From: Halomonas sp.
GTDB lineage: Bacteria > Pseudomonadota > Gammaproteobacteria > Pseudomonadales > Halomonadaceae
Direction: 5' to 3'
DNA: 64,000 nucleotides
Assembly: GCF_017983445.1 (NCBI RefSeq)
Contig: NZ_JAGOBJ010000007.1
Coordinates: 226,553 to 290,552, forward strand
Both the position numbers and the translations under genes were made by a program. Positions within the stretch are counted from its first letter, which is position 1. Every line of letters begins with the position of its first letter. The notes beneath the pieces were generated by a model. It saw only the letters and a program-made list of their open reading frames with translations, was not told the DNA's origin and did no database searches. Positions 46,709 to 57,645 of this stretch are shown one piece after another.

Positions 46709-47764
46709 ATGTCGCAGGACGATCTACTGTCCCAGGAAGAAATTGATGCCTTGTTAAAAGGCGTCAGTGGTGATGATGAACCATCGCCTTCAGCATCGCC
46801 GTCGCAGGATGAGGCGCGCATTCGCCCTTATGATCCTTCGACGCAACATCGGGTCATTCGCGAGCGGCTGCATGCACTCGACTTCATCAACGAGCGCTTT
46901 GCCCGCTATTTCCGAAACGGTTTATTTAACTTGATTCGGCGTAGCGCCGATATCACGGTTGAGTCCGTTCGTTACCAAAGTTTTAGCGAATTTTCACGCA
47001 ATGTTCCGGTACCGACCAACCTGAACCTTGTATCAATGAAGCCGCTACGTGGCTCGGCACTCGTGGTGTTTCCGCCCAATCTTGTCTTTATGGTAGTGGA
47101 TAACCTGTTTGGCGGCGATGGGCGCTTTGTCACCAAGTCAGACGGTCGAGAATTTACCAATACAGAACAGCGTATTATTCATCGCTTACTGAATCTGGCG
47201 ATTGAAGCCTATCAGGAAGCGTGGAAAGTCGTGTATCCGCTTGACGTTAATTTCATGCGCTCCGAGGTGCAATCCAAGTTTGCCAATATCACCAATTCGC
47301 CAAACGAAATTGTCGTCAATACCAAATTCAATATTGAGGTTGGCAATCTCTCAAGCAATTTCCAGATTTGCATGCCGTACGCCATGATCGAGCCTTTGCG
47401 GGATCTTCTGGCCAACCCAATCAATGATAGTAACCACGACCATGACGGCACTTGGTCGCGCCGCATGGCCAGCGAATTACGTCAATCCGAAGTAGAGCTT
47501 GTAGCGGAGTTTGCCCAAATCCCTAGCCGTATTGCGCATGTGATGGGGCTAAAGCAAGGCGATGTATTACCGTTGGACATCCCCGATACGATTACCGCAC
47601 GTGTTGATGGAGTCCCGGTCATGGAATGCGAGTATGGCAGCCAGCGTCAGCAGCATGCGCTGCGCGTACTTCATATGATCGATCACTCCGCTATGAATAA
47701 CGTATCGTCAAAGGACTTTATTAAAGGTTCGACGCGACAGAAAGCCAAGGAATCCAAAGCATGA
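46709..47764 (+). CDS. fliM: Flagellar motor switch protein FliM
   Basis: C-ring protein that binds CheY-P. The 351 residues begin with the CheY-binding peptide DDLLSQEEIDALLKGV. The middle CheC-like domain and the C-terminal SpoA domain (VLPLDIPDTITARVDGVPVMECEYGSQ) are present. It overlaps fliN by four bases. Confidence 0.98.
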   Translation: MSQDDLLSQEEIDALLKGVSGDDEPSPSASPSQDEARIRPYDPSTQHRVIRERLHALDFINERFARYFRNGLFNLIRRSADITVESVRYQSFSEFSRNVPVPTNLNLVSMKPLRGSALVVFPPNLVFMVVDNLFGGDGRFVTKSDGREFTNTEQRIIHRLLNLAIEAYQEAWKVVYPLDVNFMRSEVQSKFANITNSPNEIVVNTKFNIEVGNLSSNFQICMPYAMIEPLRDLLANPINDSNHDHDGTWSRRMASELRQSEVELVAEFAQIPSRIAHVMGLKQGDVLPLDIPDTITARVDGVPVMECEYGSQRQQHALRVLHMIDHSAMNNVSSKDFIKGSTRQKAKESKA

Positions 47765-48279
47765 CTGATCCCAATAAACCCGATCAAAATGTCTCCGATG
47801 ACGATTGGGCGGACGCCATGTCTGAACAAGCAGAGACCCCGGCCACTACCGACATGGCCGATGAGGAAGATCCATGGGCAGCGGCGATGGCTGAGCAGGA
47901 AGCGGCAGAAGAAGAACAACCCGCACCTAGCAACGCAGTTGCTGATACCCCCGCGGCCAAAGCAGCAAGTGACGATGTCTTTCGCCCTCTCAGTGCCATA
48001 GGTGAAAGCGCGCAGGCGCGCGACCTTGAAATGGTCATGGATATTCCGGTCAAGCTTACCGTTGAGCTTGGTCGCACCAAATTGACGATCAAGCAGCTAC
48101 TTGAACTGGCCCAAGGGTCTGTTATCGAGCTTGACGGGCTGGCGGGTGAACCCATGGATATTTTGATTAACGGCTATCTGATCGCACAGGGTGAAGTCGT
48201 CGTTATTGAAGACAAGTACGGTATTCGTATCACGGAAATCATTACCCCTTCCGAGCGCATTCACAAGCTTAACCGATGA
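47761..48279 (+). CDS. fliN: Flagellar motor switch protein FliN
   Basis: C-ring protein with one SpoA domain (about residues 90-172; DIPVKLTVELGRTKLTIKQLLELAQGSVIELD). The N-terminal 85 residues are acidic and Ala-rich, longer than in E. coli FliN (137 residues). Overlaps with fliM and fliO are four bases each. Confidence 0.96.
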   Translation: MTDPNKPDQNVSDDDWADAMSEQAETPATTDMADEEDPWAAAMAEQEAAEEEQPAPSNAVADTPAAKAASDDVFRPLSAIGESAQARDLEMVMDIPVKLTVELGRTKLTIKQLLELAQGSVIELDGLAGEPMDILINGYLIAQGEVVVIEDKYGIRITEIITPSERIHKLNR

Positions 48280-48716
48280 GTGTTGAAGCAACCGCACTCC
48301 CAAACGGCGCGCTAGAGCCCCTTAGCGGTAGTGGTGATGCGTTTATGGGTATGGCCATGCTCGGCAAGACTGCCGCGGCGCTGGCCTTCGTTATTGCCAT
48401 GATCCTGCTGTGTACAGCGCTTTTAAAACGCTGGCAGAACGTGCGCCCCCAACAGGGCGCTCGACTACGCGTTATTACCAGCACCGCGGTTGGCAATCGT
48501 GAGCGCGTAGTGGTCGTGGAAGTCGAAGATACCTGGCTGGTGCTTGGAGTAAGCGGTGGACGAATCACCAAACTACACGAGCGCCCGGCACCGGAAGAGC
48601 GCCCCATTGATGACGCTCCCTGCTCTGATGCCCCACGCTTTGCACAACGGTTTTCTCAGGCGCTGGCAAAAAACCGGCGTAAAAGTGCAGGCGACGATCC
48701 ACATCAACCACCATGA
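48276..48716 (+). CDS. fliO: Flagellar biosynthesis protein FliO
   Basis: Small membrane protein (146 residues) that helps the FliP pore assemble. One membrane helix at about residues 26-50 is followed by a cytoplasmic domain ([38 protein letters not shown]) typical of FliO. It overlaps fliP by four bases. Confidence 0.92.
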   Translation: MSVEATALPNGALEPLSGSGDAFMGMAMLGKTAAALAFVIAMILLCTALLKRWQNVRPQQGARLRVITSTAVGNRERVVVVEVEDTWLVLGVSGGRITKLHERPAPEERPIDDAPCSDAPRFAQRFSQALAKNRRKSAGDDPHQPP

Positions 48717-49492
48717 GGCATAGGATGCTCTCCTCTCGGCCCTACTGGCAGCCTTGGCTGCTGTTTGGCATTGCGATTACTCTTTGTATGCTGGTTAATC
48801 CTGCACACGCACAGCAATTGCCAGGCATTATCTCGCAACCGCTTGAGGACGGTGGTCAGCAGTGGTCGCTATCGCTTCAAACGCTGCTATTTTTAAGCTC
48901 GCTGGCCTTCTTGCCAGCGATGTTACTAATGATGACCAGCTTTACCCGAATTATCATTGTCCTTAGTCTTCTTCGAACGGCGATGGGCACCCAGGCAACG
49001 CCGCCTAATCAGGTATTGTTGGGCATTGCGCTGTTTTTGACTTTTTTTATCATGTCACCCGTTTTGGCACAGGTGTACGATACCGCCTGGCAACCTTTAT
49101 CAGACGAAACTATTAATTTTGAAGAATTTTTATTGCGTGCCCAGTTGCCGTTTCGTGAGTTTATGCTTGCTCAGACGCGAGAACCCGACCTGGCATTGTT
49201 TGTGCGCTTAGCGGATGTAGGCCCCATGCAAGGCCCTGAAGAACTTCCCTTCCGTGTCCTTCTTCCAGCCTTTGTTACCAGTGAGCTTAAAACCGCCTTT
49301 CAAATAGGATTTACCGTTTTTATTCCCTTTTTGATCATCGATCTGGTGGTTGCCAGCACGCTCATGGCACTGGGGATGATGATGGTGCCTCCGGTGACTA
49401 TTTCGTTACCATTCAAATTGATGCTTTTTATACTGGTTGACGGTTGGCAGTTAATTATTGGCTCACTGGCCCAAAGTTTTTATGTTACTTAG
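48713..49492 (+). CDS. fliP: Flagellar export pore protein FliP
   Basis: Core pore subunit of the export gate, 259 residues. A cleavable signal peptide (to about residue 33, NPAHAQQ) and four membrane helices are visible, with family motifs [22 protein letters not shown] and [18 protein letters not shown]. The ATG overlaps the fliO stop; an alternative ATG lies 12 bases in. Confidence 0.97.
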   Translation: MRHRMLSSRPYWQPWLLFGIAITLCMLVNPAHAQQLPGIISQPLEDGGQQWSLSLQTLLFLSSLAFLPAMLLMMTSFTRIIIVLSLLRTAMGTQATPPNQVLLGIALFLTFFIMSPVLAQVYDTAWQPLSDETINFEEFLLRAQLPFREFMLAQTREPDLALFVRLADVGPMQGPEELPFRVLLPAFVTSELKTAFQIGFTVFIPFLIIDLVVASTLMALGMMMVPPVTISLPFKLMLFILVDGWQLIIGSLAQSFYVT

Positions 49493-49522
49493 GTGTCGCA
49501 TTGAGCGACAAGGAGCAAGTCA

Positions 49523-49792
49523 ATGACTCCTGAGATGGTAATGAGCATGGCTTATCAAGGCATGCGCGTAACGTTGTTTCTTGCCGGCCCTATACTGCTG
49601 GCGGCGCTCTTTACCGGTTTGATCGTCAGCCTCTTTCAAGCGGCCACGCAAATTAACGAAATGACACTGACATTTATTCCTAAAATTCTGGCGGTGTTTG
49701 CTGTCTTGGTCTTAGCAGGTCCATGGCTGATTAGTTTGATTACTGATTTTACTACCCGACTGTTTAGCAACATTCCCAACATGGTGATGTAG
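49523..49792 (+). CDS. fliQ: Flagellar export protein FliQ
   Basis: Two-helix export-gate subunit of 89 residues, the family's usual length; motif GLIVSLFQAATQINEMTLTFIPKI. It has its own AAGGAG ribosome site 30 bases after fliP. Confidence 0.97.
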   Translation: MTPEMVMSMAYQGMRVTLFLAGPILLAALFTGLIVSLFQAATQINEMTLTFIPKILAVFAVLVLAGPWLISLITDFTTRLFSNIPNMVM

Positions 49793-49796
49793 TGCC

Positions 49797-50588
49797 ATGG
49801 TGGATATCACCTTTGCCCAGCTGCAGGGCTGGTTAATTGCCTTTATATGGCCCTTTGCGCGTATTACGGCTTTTATGGCGGCTTCTCCGCTTTGGGGTCA
49901 TTCCAGCATTCCGAATCAGGCAAAAGTGGGCCTTGCCGCGTTAATTACCATCGTAATTGCCCCCATTCTTCCTGCCATGCCAGAGGTAGCCATTATGTCG
50001 TGGGTAGGGGTAGGCATCATGGTCGAGCAAGTGATTATCGGGCTGGCCATGGGGCTGGTGATGCATATTGTCTTTGCCGTTGTTCAAGCGGCCGGGGAGT
50101 ATATTGGTTTACAGATGGGCCTAGCGTTTGCGACCTTTTTTGATACCTCAAGTGGCACCAATATCATGGTGCTTTCGCGCATTTTATATATGATTACGCT
50201 GCTGATGTTTTTGGCGTTTAATGGCCATCTAATGGTGCTTGAAACGCTGATCATGAGCTTTGTGACCTTGCCCATTGGTATCGGTGGTTTAAATCCCGGT
50301 GCCTTTGAGCTCCTGGCCCGTTACGCAGGCACTATTTTTGCCTCCGGCATGTTACTGGCATTGCCACTAGTGGGTGCGCTACTGATCATTAATCTGGCGC
50401 TCGGGATTCTTAACCGCTCCGCCCCCCAACTTACGGTTTTCAACATAGGCTTTCCCACCTCATTGACCGTGGGTATTACGCTGATGATGGTGTTGATGAA
50501 CGATATCGGACGCTTTCTGCAATCGCTCTTTAGCCAGGCGCTTGGAATGATGCAAACCTTGATAGAGACAATGGCGCCCTTAAACTAA
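49797..50588 (+). CDS. fliR: Flagellar export protein FliR
   Basis: Export-gate subunit of 263 residues with about six membrane helices; motif QAAGEYIGLQMGLAFATFFD. Last gene of the fli run; a strong terminator overlaps its stop codon region. Confidence 0.96.
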   Translation: MVDITFAQLQGWLIAFIWPFARITAFMAASPLWGHSSIPNQAKVGLAALITIVIAPILPAMPEVAIMSWVGVGIMVEQVIIGLAMGLVMHIVFAVVQAAGEYIGLQMGLAFATFFDTSSGTNIMVLSRILYMITLLMFLAFNGHLMVLETLIMSFVTLPIGIGGLNPGAFELLARYAGTIFASGMLLALPLVGALLIINLALGILNRSAPQLTVFNIGFPTSLTVGITLMMVLMNDIGRFLQSLFSQALGMMQTLIETMAPLN

Positions 50589-50620
50589 AGCCCCTGCACC
50601 TAGAAGGCGCAGGGGCTTTA
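50586..50620. terminator. Bidirectional terminator between fliR and flgL
   Basis: TAAAGCCCCTGC (50586-50597) pairs with GCAGGGGCTTTA (50609-50620). The fliR stop codon is the first three bases. fliR (+) and flgL (-) converge on it. Confidence 0.85.
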
Positions 50621-50624
50621 GTAT

Positions 50625-50651
50625 CGGCTAACGGCTAACGGCTAACGGCTA
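50625..50651. repeat. Short tandem repeat, nearly four copies of CGGCTAA, at the flgL end
   Basis: The 7-base unit CGGCTAA occurs three times in full and once as CGGCTA. The last copy contains the flgL stop codon (minus strand TAG). A unit of seven bases can change number by slippage. Confidence 0.85.
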
Positions 50652-51911
50652 CATATAGTCGAACAGCGACATGCCTTTGATATCAACAAACGCCTTTTGC
50701 GATGCTTGCAAGCCAACCTGGCGCAAACTGTATTCAGAAATTGCTTCAGCGTAATCAAGATCGACTAAATCTGATAGCGTCTGCGTATAGTTCATCATCC
50801 GGTTACTGCCCACTGCATCAATAACATCCAACTCATTAAGCCGGGCACCGGCAGAGGCACGTACCGTCAATACGTTATCCAATGCGTTATCCAAATCGCG
50901 CATTGAAGTATTCAGGGTATTGCGCAGTTCCGCTCGCTCACTAGTACTTTCGGCAGGCGTTTCCAATACGCGAATAGCCGATTCTAGCGTTTTAAACAGG
51001 TCTGGTTCGCGCTGATCACTGCCGGCCTGGGCGACTAGAATTTGATCACCGGGCTGCGGTTTGCCTTCTAGTGAGACTTTCACTCCGCCGAACGAGAGCT
51101 GCTGTGTATCCGTGCCGCCAGTATAAGGCTGATCCACATGACCCTCGACGTTAGACCAGGCATTCGTGGCCTCATCAAAACGCTGTACTGTATAGGTGGA
51201 CGCATCTTCCGTTCCCCCGAAGGCGACACGATAGTCATCCCCATAATTGTCATCGCTGACGTCTGTGACCTGAGGGCCACTGACAATCACGCTGCCCGCG
51301 TTGCGTGTGCCATTTTCTCTGATAGCTTCTGCGATATAGCCAGCGCCGCTGGGCACACTTTGGAAAATAGTTTTGCCATTTTCGGTAATAGGCATTAATC
51401 GGGAGGCGTCAACCTGCTGCTGACGGCTATTGGCATCGCCGCTATATTCAATATTACCTTCAGCCGTTTTAACAAAAGGCGGCGCATTATCTTTATAGCC
51501 ACCAAATAAATAGCGGCCATTGCCATCAGTAGCATTAGCTTGGCCAATCAGCGTTTCATAAACCCCTTTTAGCTCACTGGCAATCGACTCACGGTCAGCG
51601 CTGCTAAGGGTGTCGCTGGAGGCCTGGATTAACAGTGTCTTGGCGCTAGTTACCGCATCACTCACGCTATTTAAAATGCTTTCTGTTTGAGAAAGTGAAT
51701 TGCGGGCCGAGACGCGCGAGTCAGCATACTGCTCTGTAATGGCTATCGATTGATCGACACCCACGGCACGTGAGGCCGCCTGCGGATCATCTGAGGGATT
51801 TACCACTCGGCGTCCGCTGGCGATCTGTTGGCTCACCTTTAAGAAATCGCTCTGCTGGCGGTTCATGGACGCCGTGCTTTGCTCAAACATGGTAACGGTA
51901 CTAATACGCAT
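50649..51911 (-). CDS. flgL: Flagellar hook-filament junction protein FlgL
   Basis: Second junction protein between hook and filament, 420 residues. The N-terminal coiled coil (MRISTVTMFEQSTASMNRQQ) and the C-terminal helices resemble flagellin ends. Follows flgK by 16 bases. The middle, about residues 140-320, is the variable surface domain, longer than in E. coli FlgL (317 residues). Confidence 0.95.
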   Translation of the reverse strand: MRISTVTMFEQSTASMNRQQSDFLKVSQQIASGRRVVNPSDDPQAASRAVGVDQSIAITEQYADSRVSARNSLSQTESILNSVSDAVTSAKTLLIQASSDTLSSADRESIASELKGVYETLIGQANATDGNGRYLFGGYKDNAPPFVKTAEGNIEYSGDANSRQQQVDASRLMPITENGKTIFQSVPSGAGYIAEAIRENGTRNAGSVIVSGPQVTDVSDDNYGDDYRVAFGGTEDASTYTVQRFDEATNAWSNVEGHVDQPYTGGTDTQQLSFGGVKVSLEGKPQPGDQILVAQAGSDQREPDLFKTLESAIRVLETPAESTSERAELRNTLNTSMRDLDNALDNVLTVRASAGARLNELDVIDAVGSNRMMNYTQTLSDLVDLDYAEAISEYSLRQVGLQASQKAFVDIKGMSLFDYM

Positions 51912-51927
51912 AATTTAAGCTCCAGAA

Positions 51928-53859
51928 TTAGCCGCGCAGATTCAAGATGGTATCCATAATCGAGCCCGCCGTGTCGATTACTCGAGCATTCGCCATATAG
52001 TACTGCTGGTAACGAATCAAATTGGCGGCTTCTTCATCCAGGTTAACGCCAGATTCTGATTGCTGTACCGCACGCAGCTGATCGGTTAGGCCTTGACGCG
52101 CATCCAGGTTGACCTGCGTGATATTAGCGCGGTTGCCGACATCGCTGACGATCGATGCATAAGCACCACTTACGGAAGCAGAGCCACCTACTACATTTTT
52201 GGTCTGCAATTCTTGCAGAGCCAACGCGTTACGATTATCGCCAGTGGCTGCGATAATGTTTTGACTGACGGTGAGCGTTGCTGTTTCATCCTCATCTGGA
52301 AGTTCATCAAGCGTAAAACTGATGCCATCAATAACAACCGTATCTCCTGCCGATAACTTATCTTCAGACGCATTAAAGACTGCACCATCAACAGTGATTC
52401 TTGCAGCAGGCGTCAGTGTTAACGTGCCTTCCTCATCTACCTTCAACTGATATTTCTTACTCTCAGAAAAAGCCCCTGAAGCGGTGCTTAACCCGCTAAC
52501 ATCTAAATTTCCCGTGCTTTTAAATGAGTTAAGCGGACTTCCGCCGTCTTCATCAAGACCCGCGTCGCCAGCAGCGATTTTGTCTACATCGCTAATATTC
52601 ACTTCCATACCGTTACCGGCACGACGTACAGGTTGGATTTCGAAGCGGTCACCTGCTTGCGTATTACCATTAAACTCAACGCTGATACCGCCAAATTTCA
52701 GCTCATTACCGTTATCCCAGGACTCTTGATCGAACTCTACAACTTGTCCATTATCATTACGCGTAACAACAGGGGCGCTACCCTCGAAACGAACGGTGTA
52801 ATCGGTTGCCTTAAGCTGGTCGATATTGGCGGAGTCAAACGTCACCGTTACATCAGCAGTACCGTTATTTTTCTCGTTGGCGTAGCCTTGGGGCGCACGT
52901 ACGGAGAAAAAGTCACTTCCCTGCTCACCATCCAGGTCTACGCCTTTTTTATGTTGCTCATTGAATGCAACGGATAGAGAGACTGCCAGTTGACCAATCT
53001 GATTTTGAGTCTTGTCGAGTGTTTCTGAGCGGAAGGTCATTAATCCACCTAACGCACCGCCCTTGATCGTCGATTCATCTAGCTTCGTTAAATTGTTACC
53101 GCCATCACGGTAACCAACTATCGTACGCTGTGGGTCAGAATCAGCTTGCACGGCTTCAAGCTGAAACGAATTTGTCCCTGTCACCAGCGGTTGACCGTTG
53201 GGTAAACTGATATTATAGGTTTTGCCATCTTGAACATTCAGGCGCAGGTCCATGCGCTCGTTAAGATCGGAAACCATCTTATCGCGTTGGTTAAGCAAGC
53301 TATTAGGCGCTTCACCTGTTCGCGCACGGGCCAAGGCAATCTCTTTATTTAAGCCAGCAATCTGTTCTGTCGTATTATTGATCTGGGTAACTTCATCTTT
53401 GATTTGGCTATTGATATTGCTCTGCATATCCTGCAGATAGCCATCAAAGGAACGAAACTGAGCACTCAACGTATTGGCTGTGCCCAACACGCCCTGACGA
53501 GCGGCAGGGTCAGATGGCGAGCTTGCAAGATCTTCCAGTGAAGAGAAGAAACCCTGCATCAGTGGCGATAAGCCAGCTGCTCGGTCGGCCAGCAGGTTAT
53601 CGATTTGCGAAACCTGATTGTTATAGGTCTCAAGCGCACTCGATTGCGTCTTCGCACTGTTAAGCTGGTTAGCGACATAGGTATTAAACTGCCGCTCAAT
53701 GGCGTTAACTTGCACGCCGCCGCCAATACGCCCCTCACCCAGCTGGGCAAGTTCTCGGTTATAGCCAGGCGTAAAAATATTACTAATATTATTACTAGTG
53801 GTGTTGAGGGCGTTCTGGGCGGCATTAAGACCGCTTAAGCCAACAGAAAACATGCTCAT
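51928..53859 (-). CDS. flgK: Flagellar hook-associated protein FlgK
   Basis: First hook-filament junction protein, 643 residues. The N terminus (MSMFSVGLSGLNAAQNALNTTSNNISNIFTPGYNR) carries the rod/hook family motif; the C terminus ends VIDTAGSIMDTILNLRG. The middle is an expanded acidic domain. It is led by a sigma-28 promoter, as expected for a late gene that can also be read with flgBCDEFGHIJ. Confidence 0.96.
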   Translation of the reverse strand: MSMFSVGLSGLNAAQNALNTTSNNISNIFTPGYNRELAQLGEGRIGGGVQVNAIERQFNTYVANQLNSAKTQSSALETYNNQVSQIDNLLADRAAGLSPLMQGFFSSLEDLASSPSDPAARQGVLGTANTLSAQFRSFDGYLQDMQSNINSQIKDEVTQINNTTEQIAGLNKEIALARARTGEAPNSLLNQRDKMVSDLNERMDLRLNVQDGKTYNISLPNGQPLVTGTNSFQLEAVQADSDPQRTIVGYRDGGNNLTKLDESTIKGGALGGLMTFRSETLDKTQNQIGQLAVSLSVAFNEQHKKGVDLDGEQGSDFFSVRAPQGYANEKNNGTADVTVTFDSANIDQLKATDYTVRFEGSAPVVTRNDNGQVVEFDQESWDNGNELKFGGISVEFNGNTQAGDRFEIQPVRRAGNGMEVNISDVDKIAAGDAGLDEDGGSPLNSFKSTGNLDVSGLSTASGAFSESKKYQLKVDEEGTLTLTPAARITVDGAVFNASEDKLSAGDTVVIDGISFTLDELPDEDETATLTVSQNIIAATGDNRNALALQELQTKNVVGGSASVSGAYASIVSDVGNRANITQVNLDARQGLTDQLRAVQQSESGVNLDEEAANLIRYQQYYMANARVIDTAGSIMDTILNLRG

Positions 53860-53887
53860 GGTTCATATCCTTGGGCCGATAGACAAT

Positions 53888-53914
53888 TTATCGGCAGCGC
53901 CCTGAAAAACTTGA
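53888..53914 (-). promoter_or_regulatory. Sigma-28 promoter for flgKL
   Basis: Minus strand TCAAGTTT, 11 bases, GCCGATAA: the -10 matches the FliA consensus exactly and the -35 differs at one base. It lies about 30 bases before flgK. An inverted GCCGATA/TATCGGC pair also overlaps it. Confidence 0.85.
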
Positions 53915-53920
53915 GCCTTG

Positions 53921-54943
53921 TTAGCGCGAATCCGCTAACAAGGTACCCTGAGTTAGTGGTCCCATTGTGTTCATGACGGCGACCAGTTTTTGTGCATAAC
54001 GTGGGTCAGTGGCATAACCACCCTGCTGCAGAGCGTGAGCAGCCTGCTCGGCATTGGCGGCCTGCACAACACCAGCATAGCGGGGGTTATTGCCGATCAG
54101 GTTGGCATAATCGGTAAGCGAATGTTCAAACGAATCATATACACGGAACGTATCAACGATTTGAGTACGCCGGCCGTTAATATATTCGTGAGTCACGATA
54201 TCCGTTGTCTCGCCTTGCCAGCGGCTACCTGCCTTGATTCCAAAGAGGTTGTGGCTATTGCCGCCCTGATGAGTCGGGATCTCATGCCGCCCCCAGCCCG
54301 TTTCAAGCGCCGCCTGGGCTAAAATAAGCTCAGCAGGTACTCCACTGGCCGCACTGGCGGCTTGTGCTGGTACCGCTAGCTTATTCATAAATCGCTGCAC
54401 GTGATCGGGCGCATTCGCAGCCATCGGATTATTGATGGCTACCGGCTGGCTTTCTTCAAAAGCGTTGCCCTTACGTATTGCCTCAAGCTCGCTCAAGAAG
54501 CGGCCAGTGGCTTGAGTGCCTACAGAACGCTCATCTTGAGGCTGTAGCGCACCATCCAGTACGCGAGGGGTTCCACGGGGAATGCCTGCAATCAGCGTTT
54601 GTAGCTCTTGATCAGCATTGTTAGCGGTGCCTACGACGCCTTGACGCTTCAACTGGTCTACCAGTACATCGGCTAAGCCCATGCCTTTAGATGCAATCAC
54701 CTGAGACCACTGTTGATCCAACATTTGCTGATAGGTATCGGTCGTTGTGCTGCTCAATAAGCCAGAGGTGGGAATGGCGTCGCGCATACTTTTCATCATC
54801 ATCTGTACAAAGAGCGCTTCAAACTGCTGAGCAGCCGATTGCACCCCGGCCTCAGGATCGACACGCGCGGTATGCTGCAAGCGCTGAAACCCCTGCACAT
54901 CCAAGGCAAACTGACCCGTCATGTCATTGGAGATACTCATCAA
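53921..54943 (-). CDS. flgJ: Flagellar rod-cap muramidase FlgJ
   Basis: Bifunctional protein, 340 residues. The N-terminal rod-cap domain ([22 protein letters not shown]) scaffolds rod growth. The C-terminal glucosaminidase domain, from about residue 185, has the catalytic Glu in [13 protein letters not shown] and cuts the wall for the rod. It overlaps flgI by four bases. Confidence 0.95.
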   Translation of the reverse strand: MMSISNDMTGQFALDVQGFQRLQHTARVDPEAGVQSAAQQFEALFVQMMMKSMRDAIPTSGLLSSTTTDTYQQMLDQQWSQVIASKGMGLADVLVDQLKRQGVVGTANNADQELQTLIAGIPRGTPRVLDGALQPQDERSVGTQATGRFLSELEAIRKGNAFEESQPVAINNPMAANAPDHVQRFMNKLAVPAQAASAASGVPAELILAQAALETGWGRHEIPTHQGGNSHNLFGIKAGSRWQGETTDIVTHEYINGRRTQIVDTFRVYDSFEHSLTDYANLIGNNPRYAGVVQAANAEQAAHALQQGGYATDPRYAQKLVAVMNTMGPLTQGTLLADSR

Positions 54944-56070
54944 ATCACCTCCAACTCAGCACGCAGTGACCCTGAGGCTTTCAAGGCTTCAAGAATCGAC
55001 ATTAAGTCCTGCGGCGTCGCTCCCAGCGCGTTAAGTGCATTAACCACTTCGTTAAGCTGGGCACCTTCTACAATCTGAAGGAAAGCTTCCTGCTGTTCGA
55101 TATCGATATCCGCGTCAGGCACCACCACGGTTTGGCCCTGCCCAAAAGGTGCAGGCTGGCTCACTCCAAAACGTGTATCGATCATGATCGACAGACTGCC
55201 ATGGGCGACCGCGGCCTGGCGCAAGGTCACTGCACTGTTCATAACCACCGAGCCTGTGCGCGAATTCAAGACAACCCGGGCAGGCGCTTCGGTGGGCGTT
55301 ACCTGTACATTCTCAACCCGCGCCATAAAGTTGACTCGCGCGTTCGCATCCATGGGCCCGTCCAGGGCAATCACACGACCATCGCGGGCATAGGCAACCG
55401 ATTGACCAAACTCATTATTTATCGCAGTCACCATGCGCTGCACGGTACCAAAGTCGGTTTCATTGAGTTGTAGTTCCAGCAGACCGCCATTGGCCCCCAG
55501 GTTTAGCGGAACCTCACGTTCAACCAATGCTCCGCTCGGTATACGCCCCGCGGCCTGCTGGTTAATCTGTACGCTACTTCCTCCCGCCTGTGCGCCCGCA
55601 CCACCGACCAGCATATTACCTTGGGCGATGGCATAGGTATCGCCATCAGCGCCTTTCAAGGGAGTCATTAGAAGCGTTCCGCCACGCAGGCTGCGGGCGT
55701 TTGCAATCGACGAAACAACAATATCCAGGCGCTGGCCGGGGCGGGAAAAAGGCGGTAGATCAGCGGTAACCATGACCGCCGCCACGTTACGCAGCTGCAT
55801 GTTGGTGCCTGGAGGAATGGTCACGCCTAGCTGAGATAGCATATTAGAAAGGCTTTGGCTGGTAAAAGGCGCCTGAGTTGTCTGGTCGCCCGTACTGTCC
55901 AGGCCCACGACTAAACCATAGCCCACCAGTTGGTTATCCCTTACGCCCGAAAAGCTGGCTAGCTCACGAATGCGCTCAGCACTGGCGGGGAAGGCAAGCA
56001 GGCACATCAATAACAGAGCGCCTAGTTGAGACAGGCGTATTTTAATTAATCGGAAACCGTTTAGCCGCAT
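54940..56070 (-). CDS. flgI: Flagellar P-ring protein FlgI
   Basis: Forms the periplasmic P ring. 376 residues with a signal peptide (cleavage near FPASAERI, about residue 31). Family sequence [29 protein letters not shown] is present. Between flgH and flgJ. Confidence 0.97.
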   Translation of the reverse strand: MRLNGFRLIKIRLSQLGALLLMCLLAFPASAERIRELASFSGVRDNQLVGYGLVVGLDSTGDQTTQAPFTSQSLSNMLSQLGVTIPPGTNMQLRNVAAVMVTADLPPFSRPGQRLDIVVSSIANARSLRGGTLLMTPLKGADGDTYAIAQGNMLVGGAGAQAGGSSVQINQQAAGRIPSGALVEREVPLNLGANGGLLELQLNETDFGTVQRMVTAINNEFGQSVAYARDGRVIALDGPMDANARVNFMARVENVQVTPTEAPARVVLNSRTGSVVMNSAVTLRQAAVAHGSLSIMIDTRFGVSQPAPFGQGQTVVVPDADIDIEQQEAFLQIVEGAQLNEVVNALNALGATPQDLMSILEALKASGSLRAELEVI

Positions 56071-56115
56071 TACTATTACTCTGGGTTACTATCTGTTTAG
56101 CCACTCTTCGTATCA

Positions 56116-56805
56116 CTAGAAAGGCGAGACATTTAAGAAAAAGCGCTGCAGCCATCCCATATGCTGCGCTTCATTGATATAACCATCCCCGACATACTCA
56201 ATTCGAGCATCGGCTACCTGTGTAGAGGGCACCGTATTCTGAGTGGTAATGGTGCGAGGGTTCACAACACCGGAAAAACGGATAAATTCAGTTCCCTGAT
56301 TGATGGCTATCTGCTTTTCTCCCCGGACACGCAAATTGCCGTTATTCATGACTTCTAAAACGGACACGGTAATAGTGCCGGTGAAAGAGTTAGTCGCTTG
56401 CGCCCCCCCGCCTCCCGTAAAATCATTGGCGCCGGAAATATCGAAGCCATATTCGGCCAAAGCATCCAGAACATCCGGTAATTGAGCAAGTTCAAGCGTG
56501 GAGCTGCCGGTACGTGTAGCGTTCGAGCGCGCGTTTTTACTCGCACTTACCTGTTCATCCAGCACGATGGTCAAGATATCGCCCATCGCTCTGGGCCGAC
56601 GGTCTTCAAACAACGGCTGATAACCCCGCCGCGCCTGGTAGATAGAGCCATTGGGAACGGGCGGCGGTCGATCCACGATATCAATCTGCTCTTGCTCACC
56701 CACTACCGAGGCACGCGGGATCTGAGCACAACCCGCGGCCAGCAACATAAAAAAAAGCAAAGCAATGACGCTTAGCCGACGGCTAACGTAGTGAAATTCC
56801 CGCAT
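56116..56805 (-). CDS. flgH: Flagellar L-ring lipoprotein FlgH
   Basis: Outer-membrane L-ring protein, 229 residues. The lipobox LLAAGC places the lipidated cysteine at about residue 26. Family motif [19 protein letters not shown] and the C-terminal [18 protein letters not shown] are visible. Confidence 0.96.
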   Translation of the reverse strand: MREFHYVSRRLSVIALLFFMLLAAGCAQIPRASVVGEQEQIDIVDRPPPVPNGSIYQARRGYQPLFEDRRPRAMGDILTIVLDEQVSASKNARSNATRTGSSTLELAQLPDVLDALAEYGFDISGANDFTGGGGAQATNSFTGTITVSVLEVMNNGNLRVRGEKQIAINQGTEFIRFSGVVNPRTITTQNTVPSTQVADARIEYVGDGYINEAQHMGWLQRFFLNVSPF

Positions 56806-56829
56806 GGCTTAATAAACCTCGATGTGCGC

Positions 56830-57612
56830 CTATAGCTGGCTTAAACGTGCCAACATTTCATCGCTGGTAGATACCGCTTTGCTATTAATCTCATACGCAC
56901 GCTGTGTCTGAATCATGCTGACCATTTCTTCTACAACATTCACGTTCGAGGTTTCGACATAGCCTTGAAACAGTCGTCCAGCGCCATTATTACCGGGTGC
57001 GTTCTGGTTAGGTGCTCCCGATGCGCCGGTTTCCAGATACAAATTGCCGCCCACGCTTTCTAAGCCGGCTGGATTAATAAACGACGCGACGTTGATTTGT
57101 CCAATATTGGCATCCTGGGCTATTCCAGGCTGGCGAACGCTGACCGTGCCATCTTCACCAATAGACACCGATAATGCATTTTCAGGGATAAAAACTGCAG
57201 GCTCTAAAGGATAACCGTTTGCCGTCACCATCTGACCGTTTTCATTGAGCTGGAAGCTTCCATCCCGTGTATAGCCATTGGTGCCATCAGGCAGTAATAC
57301 CTGAAAAAAGCCTTCGCCGTTAATGGCAATATCGCGTGAATTGCCGGTTTCTTCCAGGCCACCTTGGGTATGTAATCGCTCAGTGGCGACAGCACGCACC
57401 CCCGTACCTACCTGCATACCTGAAGGCAGGCGATCCTGAATATTATTTTGCGCGCCCGGCTGACGCATATTCTGATACAGCAAATCTTCAAATACAGGAC
57501 GTGAGCGCTTAAAGCCATTGGTGCTGACGTTAGCCAGGTTGTTGGAAATAACATCCAGCTTTGTCTGCTGAGACTCCAGCCCCGTTTTAGCGGTCCACAA
57601 AGAGGTAATCAT
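56830..57612 (-). CDS. flgG: Flagellar distal rod protein FlgG
   Basis: Distal rod subunit, 260 residues, exactly the usual length. N-terminal [36 protein letters not shown] and the C-terminal [24 protein letters not shown] are typical. Confidence 0.97.
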   Translation of the reverse strand: MITSLWTAKTGLESQQTKLDVISNNLANVSTNGFKRSRPVFEDLLYQNMRQPGAQNNIQDRLPSGMQVGTGVRAVATERLHTQGGLEETGNSRDIAINGEGFFQVLLPDGTNGYTRDGSFQLNENGQMVTANGYPLEPAVFIPENALSVSIGEDGTVSVRQPGIAQDANIGQINVASFINPAGLESVGGNLYLETGASGAPNQNAPGNNGAGRLFQGYVETSNVNVVEEMVSMIQTQRAYEINSKAVSTSDEMLARLSQL

Positions 57613-57645
57613 AAAGTTCGTGTTCCCTTGGGTAAGCGGCTGTCA

